DNA from: an uncultured Eubacteriales bacterium | Lineage (GTDB): Bacteria > Bacillota > Clostridia > Oscillospirales > Oscillospiraceae | Assembly (NCBI GenBank): GCA_900550165.1 | Contig: URQY01000001.1 | Location: 62,001-126,000 of the forward strand | Reading direction: 5' to 3' | Length of the DNA: 64,000 nt | Shown here: positions 34,170 to 40,402 of the stretch, one piece after another | Layout of the letters: each line of letters starts with the position of its first letter | How positions within the stretch are numbered: the stretch's first letter is position 1 | The notes under the pieces: generated by a model | Database searches by the model: none | What the model was told of the DNA's origin: nothing | What the model saw: the letters and a program-made list of their open reading frames with translations, nothing else | Translations under genes and position numbers: made by a program

Positions 34170-34301
34170 ATGCTGGTACGTCTGTATGCAGGCGAGATCA
34201 TCATGGGCCGCATCACCGAGGACAACGTCCCCGCGAAGCTGAAGGCCCGCGTGCACAAGTATCTCGTCGACATGGGCTACTTCGACGACGTCGAGGAGTA
34301 A
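34170..34301 (+). CDS. CD1375-like small protein, second copy
   Basis: 43 residues from ATG 34170, chosen because AAAGGAGG lies eight bases upstream and VRLYAGEII matches the family start. The frame is open further upstream to ATG 34110, which has no good ribosome site and would add a hydrophobic helix. RITEDNVPAKLKARVHKYLVD is the core. Function unknown. Confidence 0.6.
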   Translation: MLVRLYAGEIIMGRITEDNVPAKLKARVHKYLVDMGYFDDVEE

Positions 34302-34313
34302 GCCCAACAACAA

Positions 34314-34346
34314 GGAGGGCCGCGTCCTGCGGCCCTCCGGCTTTTA
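34314..34346 (+). terminator. Terminator between fibre/DGR block and lysis genes
   Basis: A perfect 10-bp stem (34314-34323 and 34329-34338) with loop GTCCT is followed by GGCTTTTAT. Confidence 0.8.
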
Positions 34347-34358
34347 TGAGGTGACACA

Positions 34359-34724
34359 ATGATCGAAATCAACATCGGCGCGCTCGTCGTCCTTCTGGGG
34401 ATCCCGACGGCCGTGACCGGCTTCTGCTTCTGGATGCTCGAGCACAGGATCCAGAAGCGCGAGAAGCAAAAGGAGGCCGAGGAGGCCAAACGACAGAAAG
34501 AGGCAGCGGCCCGAGAGCGTGCCCGTGAAGATCTCCAGATCATCACCATTCAGGGCACGTCGGCAGCCATCGCCCTCGGCGAGGCGACGGCCCGGGCCGT
34601 GCAGCGCATCCCTGACGCACATTGTAACGGGGATATGCACGCGGCCCTCGACTACGCTGCCAAAATCAAACACGCGCAGAAGGACTTCCTCACCAGTCAG
34701 GGGATCCACGCGATCATCGACTAA
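34359..34724 (+). CDS. Membrane-anchored coiled-coil protein, lysis region
   Basis: 121 residues behind a GAGGTGA site. One N-terminal membrane helix (IGALVVLLGIPTAVTGFCFWML) is followed by a charged coiled coil (RIQKREKQKEAEEAKRQKEA) and a helical C-terminus. The topology resembles holin-associated or spanin-like proteins, but no family is assigned. It heads the lysis cluster. Confidence 0.55.
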   Translation: MIEINIGALVVLLGIPTAVTGFCFWMLEHRIQKREKQKEAEEAKRQKEAAARERAREDLQIITIQGTSAAIALGEATARAVQRIPDAHCNGDMHAALDYAAKIKHAQKDFLTSQGIHAIID

Positions 34725-34737
34725 GGAGGTGAGCAGC

Positions 34738-35046
34738 ATGGCCGCAAAGAAGCGCCGGCGCAAGCGTAAAAAGAAGATCGAGGCGAGCAAAAAGCTCGCA
34801 TACTGGGCGGCCAGCGTGGCAACGCTCAGCGCGGCCAGCTCTCTGCTGCTCTCTGCCTTCGGGCGCGACCCGGTCGGTGAGCTGACCGGCACCATCTTCA
34901 CCGCCTGCGTCGGCTATCTAATCACATACGCCGGCAAGAGCCTCGGCGAGAAAATCAGCCGAAACCGCCACGGGCTCGACGCCGACGGCAACCCGCTCCC
35001 GGATCCGTCCGGGGACACTCTCAACAATGAGGAGGCAAAAGGATGA
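34738..35046 (+). CDS. Small membrane protein, candidate holin
   Basis: 102 residues from ATG 34738 behind AAGGAGGTGA. A very basic N-terminus (AAKKRRRKRKKKIEASKK) precedes two hydrophobic segments (AASVATLSAASSLLLSAFG; TIFTACVGYLITYAGKSL). It overlaps the LLH-type holin gene by four bases. May be a holin or antiholin of a two-gene pair. Confidence 0.55.
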   Translation: MAAKKRRRKRKKKIEASKKLAYWAASVATLSAASSLLLSAFGRDPVGELTGTIFTACVGYLITYAGKSLGEKISRNRHGLDADGNPLPDPSGDTLNNEEAKG

Positions 35047-35357
35047 ACACCATCGACATCACACCCATCGTCAACGCAGCCCTCGCCCTGATCGGCGCCG
35101 GCGTCAGCGTTTTCCTGATCCCGTGGCTGAAGAAGCAGACCACCGAGGCGCAGCGCAAGGAGCTGACCGCGTGGGTAAAGATCGGCGTCGCTGCCGCTGA
35201 GCAGCTCTACGTCGGACAGGGCCGCGGCGAGGAGAAGAAGCAGTACGTCCTCGACTTCCTGAAGCAGAAGGGCTTCAAGGTCGACGAGGAAAGCGTCGTC
35301 AACGCGATCGAGGCAATCGTCAAGCAGCTCAACACTGAGGGCCTGACCATCGAATAA
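35043..35357 (+). CDS. Holin, LLH family
   Basis: 104 residues. ITPIVNAALALIGAGVSVFL is a single N-terminal membrane helix, then a charged segment (WLKKQTTEAQRKELTAWVKIGVAAAEQL) and a C-terminal EKKQYVLDFLKQKGF. This is the layout of LLH-type holins. It lies before the amidase, so it should permeabilise the membrane for endolysin release. Confidence 0.8.
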   Translation: MNTIDITPIVNAALALIGAGVSVFLIPWLKKQTTEAQRKELTAWVKIGVAAAEQLYVGQGRGEEKKQYVLDFLKQKGFKVDEESVVNAIEAIVKQLNTEGLTIE

Positions 35358-35363
35358 CGGAGA

Positions 35364-35389
35364 GGGCGGGCTCCGGCCCGCCCTTTTCT
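35364..35389 (+). terminator. Terminator after holin
   Basis: GGGCGGG and CCCGCCC arms with a CTCCGG loop, followed by TTTTCTT. Confidence 0.8.
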
Positions 35390-35411
35390 TGCTTGTAAAG
35401 GAGGCAAACCC

Positions 35412-35516
35412 ATGAAAAACCAGAACACCGACGACATCAAGCTGAAGCCCGGCGAGACCGTCACAGACGAGACTCTCGACGAGCTGACCGGCGGGAAAGG
35501 AGACGACAATGAGTAA
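35412..35516 (+). CDS. 34-residue peptide with GG-leader-like end, upstream of amidase
   Basis: From ATG 35412 behind AAGGAGG to a stop that overlaps the amidase start. The sequence DETLDELTGGKGDDNE resembles a double-glycine leader (L..E.L..LTGG), but no mature core follows the GG. It could be only a translational coupler or small phage protein. Not recognised. Confidence 0.5.
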   Translation: MKNQNTDDIKLKPGETVTDETLDELTGGKGDDNE

Positions 35517-36513
35517 CAGCCCTCTGGTGGTCTACACCAAGCTCAGCCCGAACCACTCGGGCAAGCGCACCAAGAAGATCGACACCATCACGATCCACTG
35601 TATGGCCGGCAACTGCTCCGTCGAAACCTGCGGCAACCTGTTCGCCAACTCTGCGCGGCAGGCGTCCAGCAACTACGGCATCGGCACCGACGGCCGGATC
35701 GCCCTGTACGTCGACGAGGCAAACCGCTCGTGGTGCACCTCGTCCAACGCCAACGACCAGCGGGCCGTCACCATCGAAGTCGCCAACAACGGCGGCGCGC
35801 CTGACTGGCCCGTCTCCGCGAAGGCATACGCCGCGCTGCTGGATCTCGTGACCGACATCTGCAAGCGCAACGGCATCAAGCGCCTCGTCTGGTCGACCAG
35901 CAAAAACGACCGCGTGAACCACCTGAACGGCTGCAACATGACCGTGCACAGGGACTACGCGAATAAGAGCTGCCCGGGCGACTACCTCTACAACCGCCAC
36001 GGCCAGATCGCGGCCGAGGTCAACAAGCGCCTCGGCATCACGGACGCAGGCGGCAGCACCGGCGGACAGACCTCCGGCAACACCGAGACCGGCCTGAAGG
36101 TCGGCGACGTGGTCGACTTCAAGGGCACGCAGCACTACACCAGCGCGGCGGCCAAGGACGCCAAGACCTGCAAGCCCGGCAAGGCCACCATCACGGCCGT
36201 CGCGGCCGGCAAGGCGCACCCGTACCACCTGAAGGCAATCAGCGGCGGCGGCTCCACCGTTTACGGCTGGGTAAACGCTGCGGACATCTCGACCGGCAGC
36301 ACCGGCACGGCCACGAGCTACCGCGTGCGGACGACGGCCGATGTGCTGAACATCCGCAAGGGCCCCGGCACCAACTACGGCGTCGCCGGCCAGATCAAGG
36401 GCAAGGGCATCTACACCATCGTCGCCGAAGCCGCAGGCCCCGGCGCGACCAAGTGGGGCAAGCTCAAGAGCGGCGCGGGCTGGATCTCTCTGGACTACGT
36501 CACGAAACTCTAA
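35509..36513 (+). CDS. Endolysin: N-acetylmuramoyl-L-alanine amidase with SH3 domain
   Basis: 334 residues. The N-terminal part is an amidase_2-type domain: DTITIHCMAGNCSVETC, then YGIGTDGRIALYVDE, zinc ligands in HRDYANKSCPGDYLY. A Gly/Thr-rich linker (GGSTGGQTSGNTETG), a KVGDVVDFKGTQHYTSAA module and a C-terminal bacterial SH3 domain (TTADVLNIRKGPGTNYGVAG) provide wall binding. Cleaves peptidoglycan after holin opening. Confidence 0.93.
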   Translation: MSNSPLVVYTKLSPNHSGKRTKKIDTITIHCMAGNCSVETCGNLFANSARQASSNYGIGTDGRIALYVDEANRSWCTSSNANDQRAVTIEVANNGGAPDWPVSAKAYAALLDLVTDICKRNGIKRLVWSTSKNDRVNHLNGCNMTVHRDYANKSCPGDYLYNRHGQIAAEVNKRLGITDAGGSTGGQTSGNTETGLKVGDVVDFKGTQHYTSAAAKDAKTCKPGKATITAVAAGKAHPYHLKAISGGGSTVYGWVNAADISTGSTGTATSYRVRTTADVLNIRKGPGTNYGVAGQIKGKGIYTIVAEAAGPGATKWGKLKSGAGWISLDYVTKL

Positions 36514-36534
36514 AACCACATAGAAAAGCAGAAA

Positions 36535-36562
36535 CCCGCCCGGAGATCCCGGGCGGGCTTTT
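36535..36562. terminator. Bidirectional terminator after endolysin
   Basis: A 9-bp stem (CCCGCCCGG/CCGGGCGGG) with loop AGATC and T-run CTTTTTCTG on the + side. It lies between the converging endolysin and TM2 genes. On the - side the flank is AAAAGCAGAAA-derived (TTTCTGCTTTT), so both directions could end here. Confidence 0.75.
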
Positions 36563-36578
36563 TCTGTTATGTGGGGCT

Positions 36579-37082
36579 TTACTCCTCAGCGTCAGGATCC
36601 GGCACTTCACCGGCAGCCTCGAGCTCGGCCTCTGTGGGCTGGAACCGCAGCACACGGCCCTCGGAGTCATAGAAACCGCCGAGCAGGATGGTGAAAATAT
36701 CGACCAGCCAGCCGATCCCGCAGGCCCCGGCCGTCAGCAGCCAGATGACGCCTGTGCCGGTTTTCCCGACATAGAACCGATGGACACCGAAGAAGCCGAG
36801 GAAGATGCACAGCAGCAGCGCCACCGTCTTGCTTTTCGGCGACGTCGGCCTCTGCGCTGCGGGGATGCTGACCGCGCCCTGCTGCGCGCCGGACTTCCCG
36901 CCGGAGCTCGTCGTATAAGACAAGCCCGTCCCGGGGATCCCGACGGTCGTGTGACTTTTTCCCGTCGTGCTGATCGTGTGCTTCAGGCCCTTCGGGCCGA
37001 AGCTGACGCTCGCGCTTTTCTTGTTAAGGTTTACCCGGACACCCGGGGCAATTTTGAAACTACGTCTGAACCGTGCACCCAT
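36579..37082 (-). CDS. DUF4236 plus TM2 domain membrane protein (candidate lysogenic conversion gene)
   Basis: 167 residues, the only clear reverse-strand gene in the visible prophage. The N-terminal part ([31 protein letters not shown], given as two adjoining parts [13 protein letters not shown] and [10 protein letters not shown]) is DUF4236. A Gly/Ser linker leads to a TM2 domain with two membrane helices ([40 protein letters not shown]). It has its own promoter (-35 TTGACT, -10 TAATAT). Its orientation and position beside the repressor fit a gene expressed in the lysogen. Confidence 0.75.
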   Translation of the reverse strand: MGARFRRSFKIAPGVRVNLNKKSASVSFGPKGLKHTISTTGKSHTTVGIPGTGLSYTTSSGGKSGAQQGAVSIPAAQRPTSPKSKTVALLLCIFLGFFGVHRFYVGKTGTGVIWLLTAGACGIGWLVDIFTILLGGFYDSEGRVLRFQPTEAELEAAGEVPDPDAEE

Positions 37083-37190
37083 GCCGTTACCTCCTGTTTG
37101 CGTTTTTTAGTGTTTAGTCATCTTTGGCATAATATTACCATGCCAAAACTGGTAAAGTCAATATTGCATAGTCATCTTTAGGATAAAAGG
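37083..37190. promoter_or_regulatory. Divergent control region between TM2 gene and XRE gene
   Basis: On the - strand TTGACT and TAATAT are 18 bases apart, directing the TM2 gene. TAGTCATCTTT occurs twice in direct orientation, at 37115-37125 and 37169-37179. A GGCAT...ATGCC inverted repeat and a TTACC...GGTAA inverted repeat lie between. These are plausible binding sites for the adjacent XRE regulators. Confidence 0.5.
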
Positions 37191-37201
37191 AGGCGAGGGC
37201 G

Positions 37202-37444
37202 TCGAAAATCTACAAACCAGACGGCAGGTGCAACATCTCCGGGGAGCGAGTCAAAGAGGAACGGCTGCGGGCTGGTCTATCACAGGAACAGCTCGCCTAC
37301 AAGCTCCAGATCATCGGACTGGACGTCACCCAGAAGGTCATCAGTCGCATCGAGAACGGCAGCAGAGTCGTCGCTGACTACGAGCTGGACTATCTGGCGA
37401 CCGCCCTCGGCACCACGATCAACCACCTGCTCGGGAAAGAATGA
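37202..37444 (+). CDS. XRE-type helix-turn-helix regulator without recognisable start codon
   Basis: 80 residues from SKIYKPDGRCNISG to NHLLGKE. GERVKEERLRAGLSQEQLAY plus VTQKVISRIENGSR is a typical XRE domain. AAGGAGG is at 37187-37193, but no ATG, GTG or TTG lies between an in-frame TAA (37184-37186) and the HTH. The expected start would be GCG at 37199 or TCG at 37202. The gene may have lost its start codon, use a rare start or carry a sequence error. Confidence 0.65.
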   Translation, partial: SKIYKPDGRCNISGERVKEERLRAGLSQEQLAYKLQIIGLDVTQKVISRIENGSRVVADYELDYLATALGTTINHLLGKE

Positions 37445-37449
37445 GAAAA

Positions 37450-37482
37450 CCGCACGGCAGCGACGCCGTGCGGCTTTTTTAT
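37450..37482 (+). terminator. Terminator after first XRE gene
   Basis: CCGCACGGC and GCCGTGCGG arms with an AGCGAC loop, then CTTTTTTAT. Confidence 0.85.
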
Positions 37483-37525
37483 GTGAAAAAACGCGGGAAA
37501 ATGTTGAAAATCTGCCGAATTATGC

Positions 37526-37554
37526 TTGACATTATAGAGCAAATGCTCTATAAT
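37526..37554 (+). promoter_or_regulatory. Consensus sigma-A promoter overlapped by 24-bp perfect operator palindrome
   Basis: TTGACA (37526-37531) and TATAAT (37549-37554) with 17 bases between. A 24-bp palindrome with 11-bp arms (ATTATAGAGCA/TGCTCTATAAT, centre AA) covers 37531-37554, the whole spacer and the -10 box. It should block RNA polymerase when bound. Likely the lysogeny or early promoter for the small gene and second XRE gene. Confidence 0.8.
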
Positions 37555-37624
37555 ATAATCACAGGCAAGGGATAGCCGAGTACAGAAAGAAAGGAGAACA
37601 AAACCGCGGAAAGGAGGCAAAGCC

Positions 37625-37738
37625 GTGGATGCCGAGCAGATGAAAAAACTGCTCGAGCTGCTGGAACAGGCTCTAAAGTGTGAACAGGTTGCCACCATCA
37701 CGATCACGATAAAGCCGAACCAAAAGCCCAAGCAGTAA
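37625..37738 (+). CDS. 37-residue phage protein downstream of the regulated promoter
   Basis: GTG 37625 behind AAAGGAGG. The product is amphipathic: helix (AEQMKKLLELLEQALKC) then beta (VATITITIKPNQKPKQ). It is the first gene after the strong promoter-operator. Not recognised; may be a small regulator. Confidence 0.5.
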   Translation: MDAEQMKKLLELLEQALKCEQVATITITIKPNQKPKQ

Positions 37739-37746
37739 GGTCGAAG

Positions 37747-37783
37747 GACGGCGGGAAAAATCCCGCCCGCCGTTCCTCTTTAT
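37747..37783 (+). terminator. Hairpin/T-run after small gene
   Basis: GGCGGG/CCCGCC core extended by flanking complementary bases, with AAAAAT loop and CCTCTTTATT following. Partial readthrough to the next XRE gene is possible. Confidence 0.6.
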
Positions 37784-37825
37784 TATAACCACGAAACCAC
37801 GGCGAAGTCAAGCGGGAGGAACAAC

Positions 37826-38089
37826 ATGGACATCTCGATCAAAGTGACCTATAAAAACGAGGGGCTGCAAAAGCTCCGCAAGGCGGCCGGCCTGTCTCAG
37901 TCTCAGCTCGCCGCACTGGCCGGGATCAAGGTGCAGGTGCTCCAGCAGTACGAGCGCGGCGCCCGGGACATCAACGGCGCGAAGCTGCCGACACTGCTGA
38001 AGATCTGCAACGCGCTGGAGTGCAGGCTGGCTGACATCATCACAGACGAGGAGACGCTCGAGCTCCTGAAAAAGTACGAGGAACACTGA
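37826..38089 (+). CDS. XRE-family transcriptional regulator
   Basis: 87 residues after GGGAGGAAC. GLQKLRKAAGLSQSQLAALAGIKVQVLQQYERGARDI (shown in parts: KLRKAAGLSQSQLAAL; VQVLQQYERGARD) is the HTH, followed by LLKICNALECRLADII. Probably a prophage regulator acting with the upstream XRE gene and operator. Confidence 0.8.
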   Translation: MDISIKVTYKNEGLQKLRKAAGLSQSQLAALAGIKVQVLQQYERGARDINGAKLPTLLKICNALECRLADIITDEETLELLKKYEEH

Positions 38090-38098
38090 CACACAGAA

Positions 38099-38129
38099 GG
38101 GGCGGCCGGCGGGCCGCCCCTTTTCTTTT
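38099..38129 (+). terminator. Terminator between XRE gene and transposase
   Basis: GGGGCGGCC/GGCCGCCCC arms with loop GGCG and TTTTCTTTT run. Confidence 0.85.
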
Positions 38130-38147
38130 ATCACGGAGGGGAACACA

Positions 38148-39194
38148 ATGGGACAGCACTGGAGCCATCTGACGCCGACCAAGCGCATCCAGCTCGACGC
38201 CTTCATCCGCGCAGGAATGAAGCCGACGGACATCGCCAAGGAGCTCGGCGTACATCATACGACCATCTACCGGGAGCTGAAGCGGTGCACCTATGAGCAC
38301 CTCAACAGCGACTACACCACCGAGACCAGATACAACCCCGAAGGCGCACAGGCCCGCTATGAGGCTAACCTCCGCGCCAAGGGGCCGGAGCTGAAGATCG
38401 GCAACGACTACGAACTGGCCGACTACCTGATCGCCAAGATCCGCGACGAGAAGTACAGCCCGGAGGCCGCGATCGGTGAGGCCGAGGTTAAGGGCTGGCC
38501 CTTCAAGACTCACATCTGCGCGAGCACCGCCTACAACTACATCCGCGGCGAGATCTTCGGCGACGAGCTGACCGTCTCCATGCTGCCGCAGCACGGCAAG
38601 CGCCACCAGCCGGAGCGCCCGGCCGGATCTATGCCGCGCAAGCCTGCGGGCCGGAGCATCGAGGAGCGGCCTGAGCACATCAACAACCGCAGCACCTTCG
38701 GACACTGGGAGATGGACAGCGTCGAAAGCTGCCAAGGCGTCAGCAACACCTACATCGTGATGACCGAGCGGAAAACGCGCTGGGAGCTCATTATACCGTC
38801 GCCGGACAAGACGGCCGCCAGCGTCGTCGCTGCGATCGACGGGCTCGAGGCCAAGTACGGCGACCTGTTCCCGAAGGTATTCAGATCCATCACCTGCGAC
38901 AACGGCTGCGAGTTTGCCGACGCTGCCGGGATTGAGCGAAGCGCAAGCGGCAAGGGCGCCCGCACCGAGGTCTACTACTGCCACCCCTACCGGCCGAGTG
39001 AGCGCGGATCCAACGAAAACCAAAACGGCCTAATCCGGCGGCACGTTCCGAAGGGCACCGACCTCAGTACAATCTCAGACGAGGAAACCAAGCGGATCGA
39101 GGCGTGGCTCAACAACTACCCGCGGAAAATGTTCGGTTATCTGTGCTCCGAGCAGCTTTTCCGCGAGGAAATGGCCCTCATTCTGGCCTCGTAA
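38148..39194 (+). CDS. IS30-family DDE transposase (candidate prophage integration enzyme)
   Basis: 348 residues behind GGAGGGG. The N-terminal helix-turn-helix is typical of IS30 (LTPTKRIQLDAFIRAGMKPT; VHHTTIYRELKR). Catalytic residues appear as D190 (WEMDSV), D251 (CDNGCEF) and E290 (GSNENQNGLIRR), with PYRPSERGSNEN and PKGTD in the conserved order. GC content and ribosome site match the other phage genes, and no terminal inverted repeats flank it closely. It lies next to the right prophage edge, where an integrase gene would be expected. Confidence 0.9.
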   Translation: MGQHWSHLTPTKRIQLDAFIRAGMKPTDIAKELGVHHTTIYRELKRCTYEHLNSDYTTETRYNPEGAQARYEANLRAKGPELKIGNDYELADYLIAKIRDEKYSPEAAIGEAEVKGWPFKTHICASTAYNYIRGEIFGDELTVSMLPQHGKRHQPERPAGSMPRKPAGRSIEERPEHINNRSTFGHWEMDSVESCQGVSNTYIVMTERKTRWELIIPSPDKTAASVVAAIDGLEAKYGDLFPKVFRSITCDNGCEFADAAGIERSASGKGARTEVYYCHPYRPSERGSNENQNGLIRRHVPKGTDLSTISDEETKRIEAWLNNYPRKMFGYLCSEQLFREEMALILAS

Positions 39195-39230
39195 AATTAT
39201 TTTTGCTTTTTTGTGCATTTACTCTTGACA

Positions 39231-39290
39231 AACGGCTATTTTTGCGAAAAACGTCGATTTTTTTGCAAAAGAATGGCTATTTTTAGCTAT
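39231..39290. repeat. AT-rich array of three imperfect repeats at prophage right edge
   Basis: Three related units at about 39234, 39253 and 39275 (GGCTATTTTTGC, GTCGATTTTTTTGC, GGCTATTTTTAGC), spaced 19 and 22 bases. The stretch contrasts sharply with the GC-rich phage and host DNA. Such closely phased repeats at the end of transposable phages are often transposase-binding sites. The function here is inferred. Confidence 0.6.
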
Positions 39291-40174
39291 TTGTCCCGCT
39301 CCTCGAGCACGCGGACGAGATGAACGAGAAAATCCGCGCCATCGAGCCCGCCGAGCGCTGCCGCGGCCTGCTCGCTGTGCTCGCGCACGAGCCTCTGGCA
39401 GCCGTCGAGACCGAGAAGATCCACAAACGTCGTCTTCCCCTCTTCCCTGTCCGAGCCGATAGGCTTTCCGAAGGTCTTCTCGTCGCCGATGACGTCGAGC
39501 ATATCGTCGCGGATCTGGAAGGCGTAGCCGAAGTGATCGGCATAGCGCGCCGCCGCATCTCCCTGCGCCTGCGTGCCGCCTGCCGCGGCCACACCCATCC
39601 GGCACGCCGCGCGGATGAGCGCGCTCGTCTTGCGCAGATGGATCTCGTGCAACTCCTCCTCCGTGAGCGTCCGCCCCTCCCATTCAAGGTCGAGCTGCTG
39701 GCCGCCGCAGATGCCCTCGTGTCCCGCGGCATTTGCAAGGATCCTGCCGCACTCGAGCGCGCGAGCGGCAGAAAGCGGTGCGGAGAGCACCGTTTCAAAG
39801 GCAAGGGCCTGCAGAGCATCGCCCGCGAGCGTCGCCGTGCATTCGCCGAAGACTTTGTGGTTTGATGGCTTGCCGCGCCGCAGATCGTCGTTGTCCATCA
39901 CGGGAAGATCGTCGTGGATGAGCGAATACGTGTGCAGCATTTCAACGCCGCAGGCCACGGGGAGCGCTTTTTCAGCGTCTCCGCCGCACACGCGGCAGAA
40001 TTCCAGCACCAAAATGCCGCGCAGACGCTTGCCGCCCGCCGTCAGGCTGTAGCGCATCGACTCAACAAGCTGATGGTAGCGGGCGTTCATCGCGGGCAAA
40101 AGGCAGGAATCGAGATAGGCGTCGATCTTTTTCTTATCCTCCGTCATGCGGGCGGAAAACAGCTTTTCCTCCAT
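39287..40174 (-). CDS. ispA: Polyprenyl (farnesyl) diphosphate synthase
   Basis: 295 residues. First Asp-rich motif at 88-94 (DDLPVMD) and second DDMLDV near residue 220 bind Mg-diphosphate; GGKRLRG and GGQQLDLEW are also family motifs. It makes C15 (or C20) prenyl diphosphate for isoprenoid and undecaprenyl lipid synthesis. The gene ends with TAG inside the prophage-edge repeat array; its last residues (ERDK) could be native or come from prophage DNA. It overlaps or abuts xseB upstream as in other Firmicutes. Confidence 0.93.
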   Translation of the reverse strand: MEEKLFSARMTEDKKKIDAYLDSCLLPAMNARYHQLVESMRYSLTAGGKRLRGILVLEFCRVCGGDAEKALPVACGVEMLHTYSLIHDDLPVMDNDDLRRGKPSNHKVFGECTATLAGDALQALAFETVLSAPLSAARALECGRILANAAGHEGICGGQQLDLEWEGRTLTEEELHEIHLRKTSALIRAACRMGVAAAGGTQAQGDAAARYADHFGYAFQIRDDMLDVIGDEKTFGKPIGSDREEGKTTFVDLLGLDGCQRLVREHSEQAAAALGGLDGADFLVHLVRVLEERDK

Positions 40175-40177
40175 CCC

Positions 40178-40402
40178 TTATTCCTCCGAAGCAAACGGGC
40201 TCTCGACCGGCGCGCCGTCCGCGCCCTTGGAAAGCTTTATGACCTTCTGCTCGGCCTTGTCGAGCATCGCGCCGCAGTCGCTCACCAGCTTGCTGCCCTC
40301 TTCAAAGAGCTTGAGCGACTCGGCAAGCTTCGCGTCGCCCTTTTCGAGCGCCGCTACGATCTCCTCGAGCCGCGCGAGGTTATCCTCAAATGTTTTTGCC
40401 AT
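40178..40402 (-). CDS. xseB: Exodeoxyribonuclease VII small subunit
   Basis: 74 residues. FEDNLARLEEIVAALEKGDAKLAESLKLFEEG is the XseB pattern (ExxxRLEEIV...LE.G...L). It assembles with XseA to degrade single-stranded DNA. Its start overlaps the XseA end, and ispA follows closely, the canonical order. Confidence 0.95.
   Translation of the reverse strand: MAKTFEDNLARLEEIVAALEKGDAKLAESLKLFEEGSKLVSDCGAMLDKAEQKVIKLSKGADGAPVESPFASEE

Larger units (their letters stand above)
1..39290 (+). mobile_element. Prophage with lambda-like head, contractile tail and DGR (left end outside window)
   Basis: A continuous block of co-oriented, tightly packed phage genes runs from the window start to about 39.29 kb: replication, late regulator, terminase, head, contractile tail, fibres, DGR, lysis and regulators. 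It ends in an AT-rich repeat array next to the 3' end of a host ispA gene. The right boundary is inferred from the switch between phage and housekeeping genes; the exact base is not known. The left boundary is not in the window. No tyrosine or serine integrase is visible; an IS30-type transposase sits at the right edge. Confidence 0.93.

Noticed and set aside
38131..39230. Transposase gene as a recent stand-alone IS30 insertion
   Set aside because: No inverted repeats flank it closely, its ribosome site and base composition match phage genes, and a phage terminator lies directly upstream. An independent IS is still possible but less likely.
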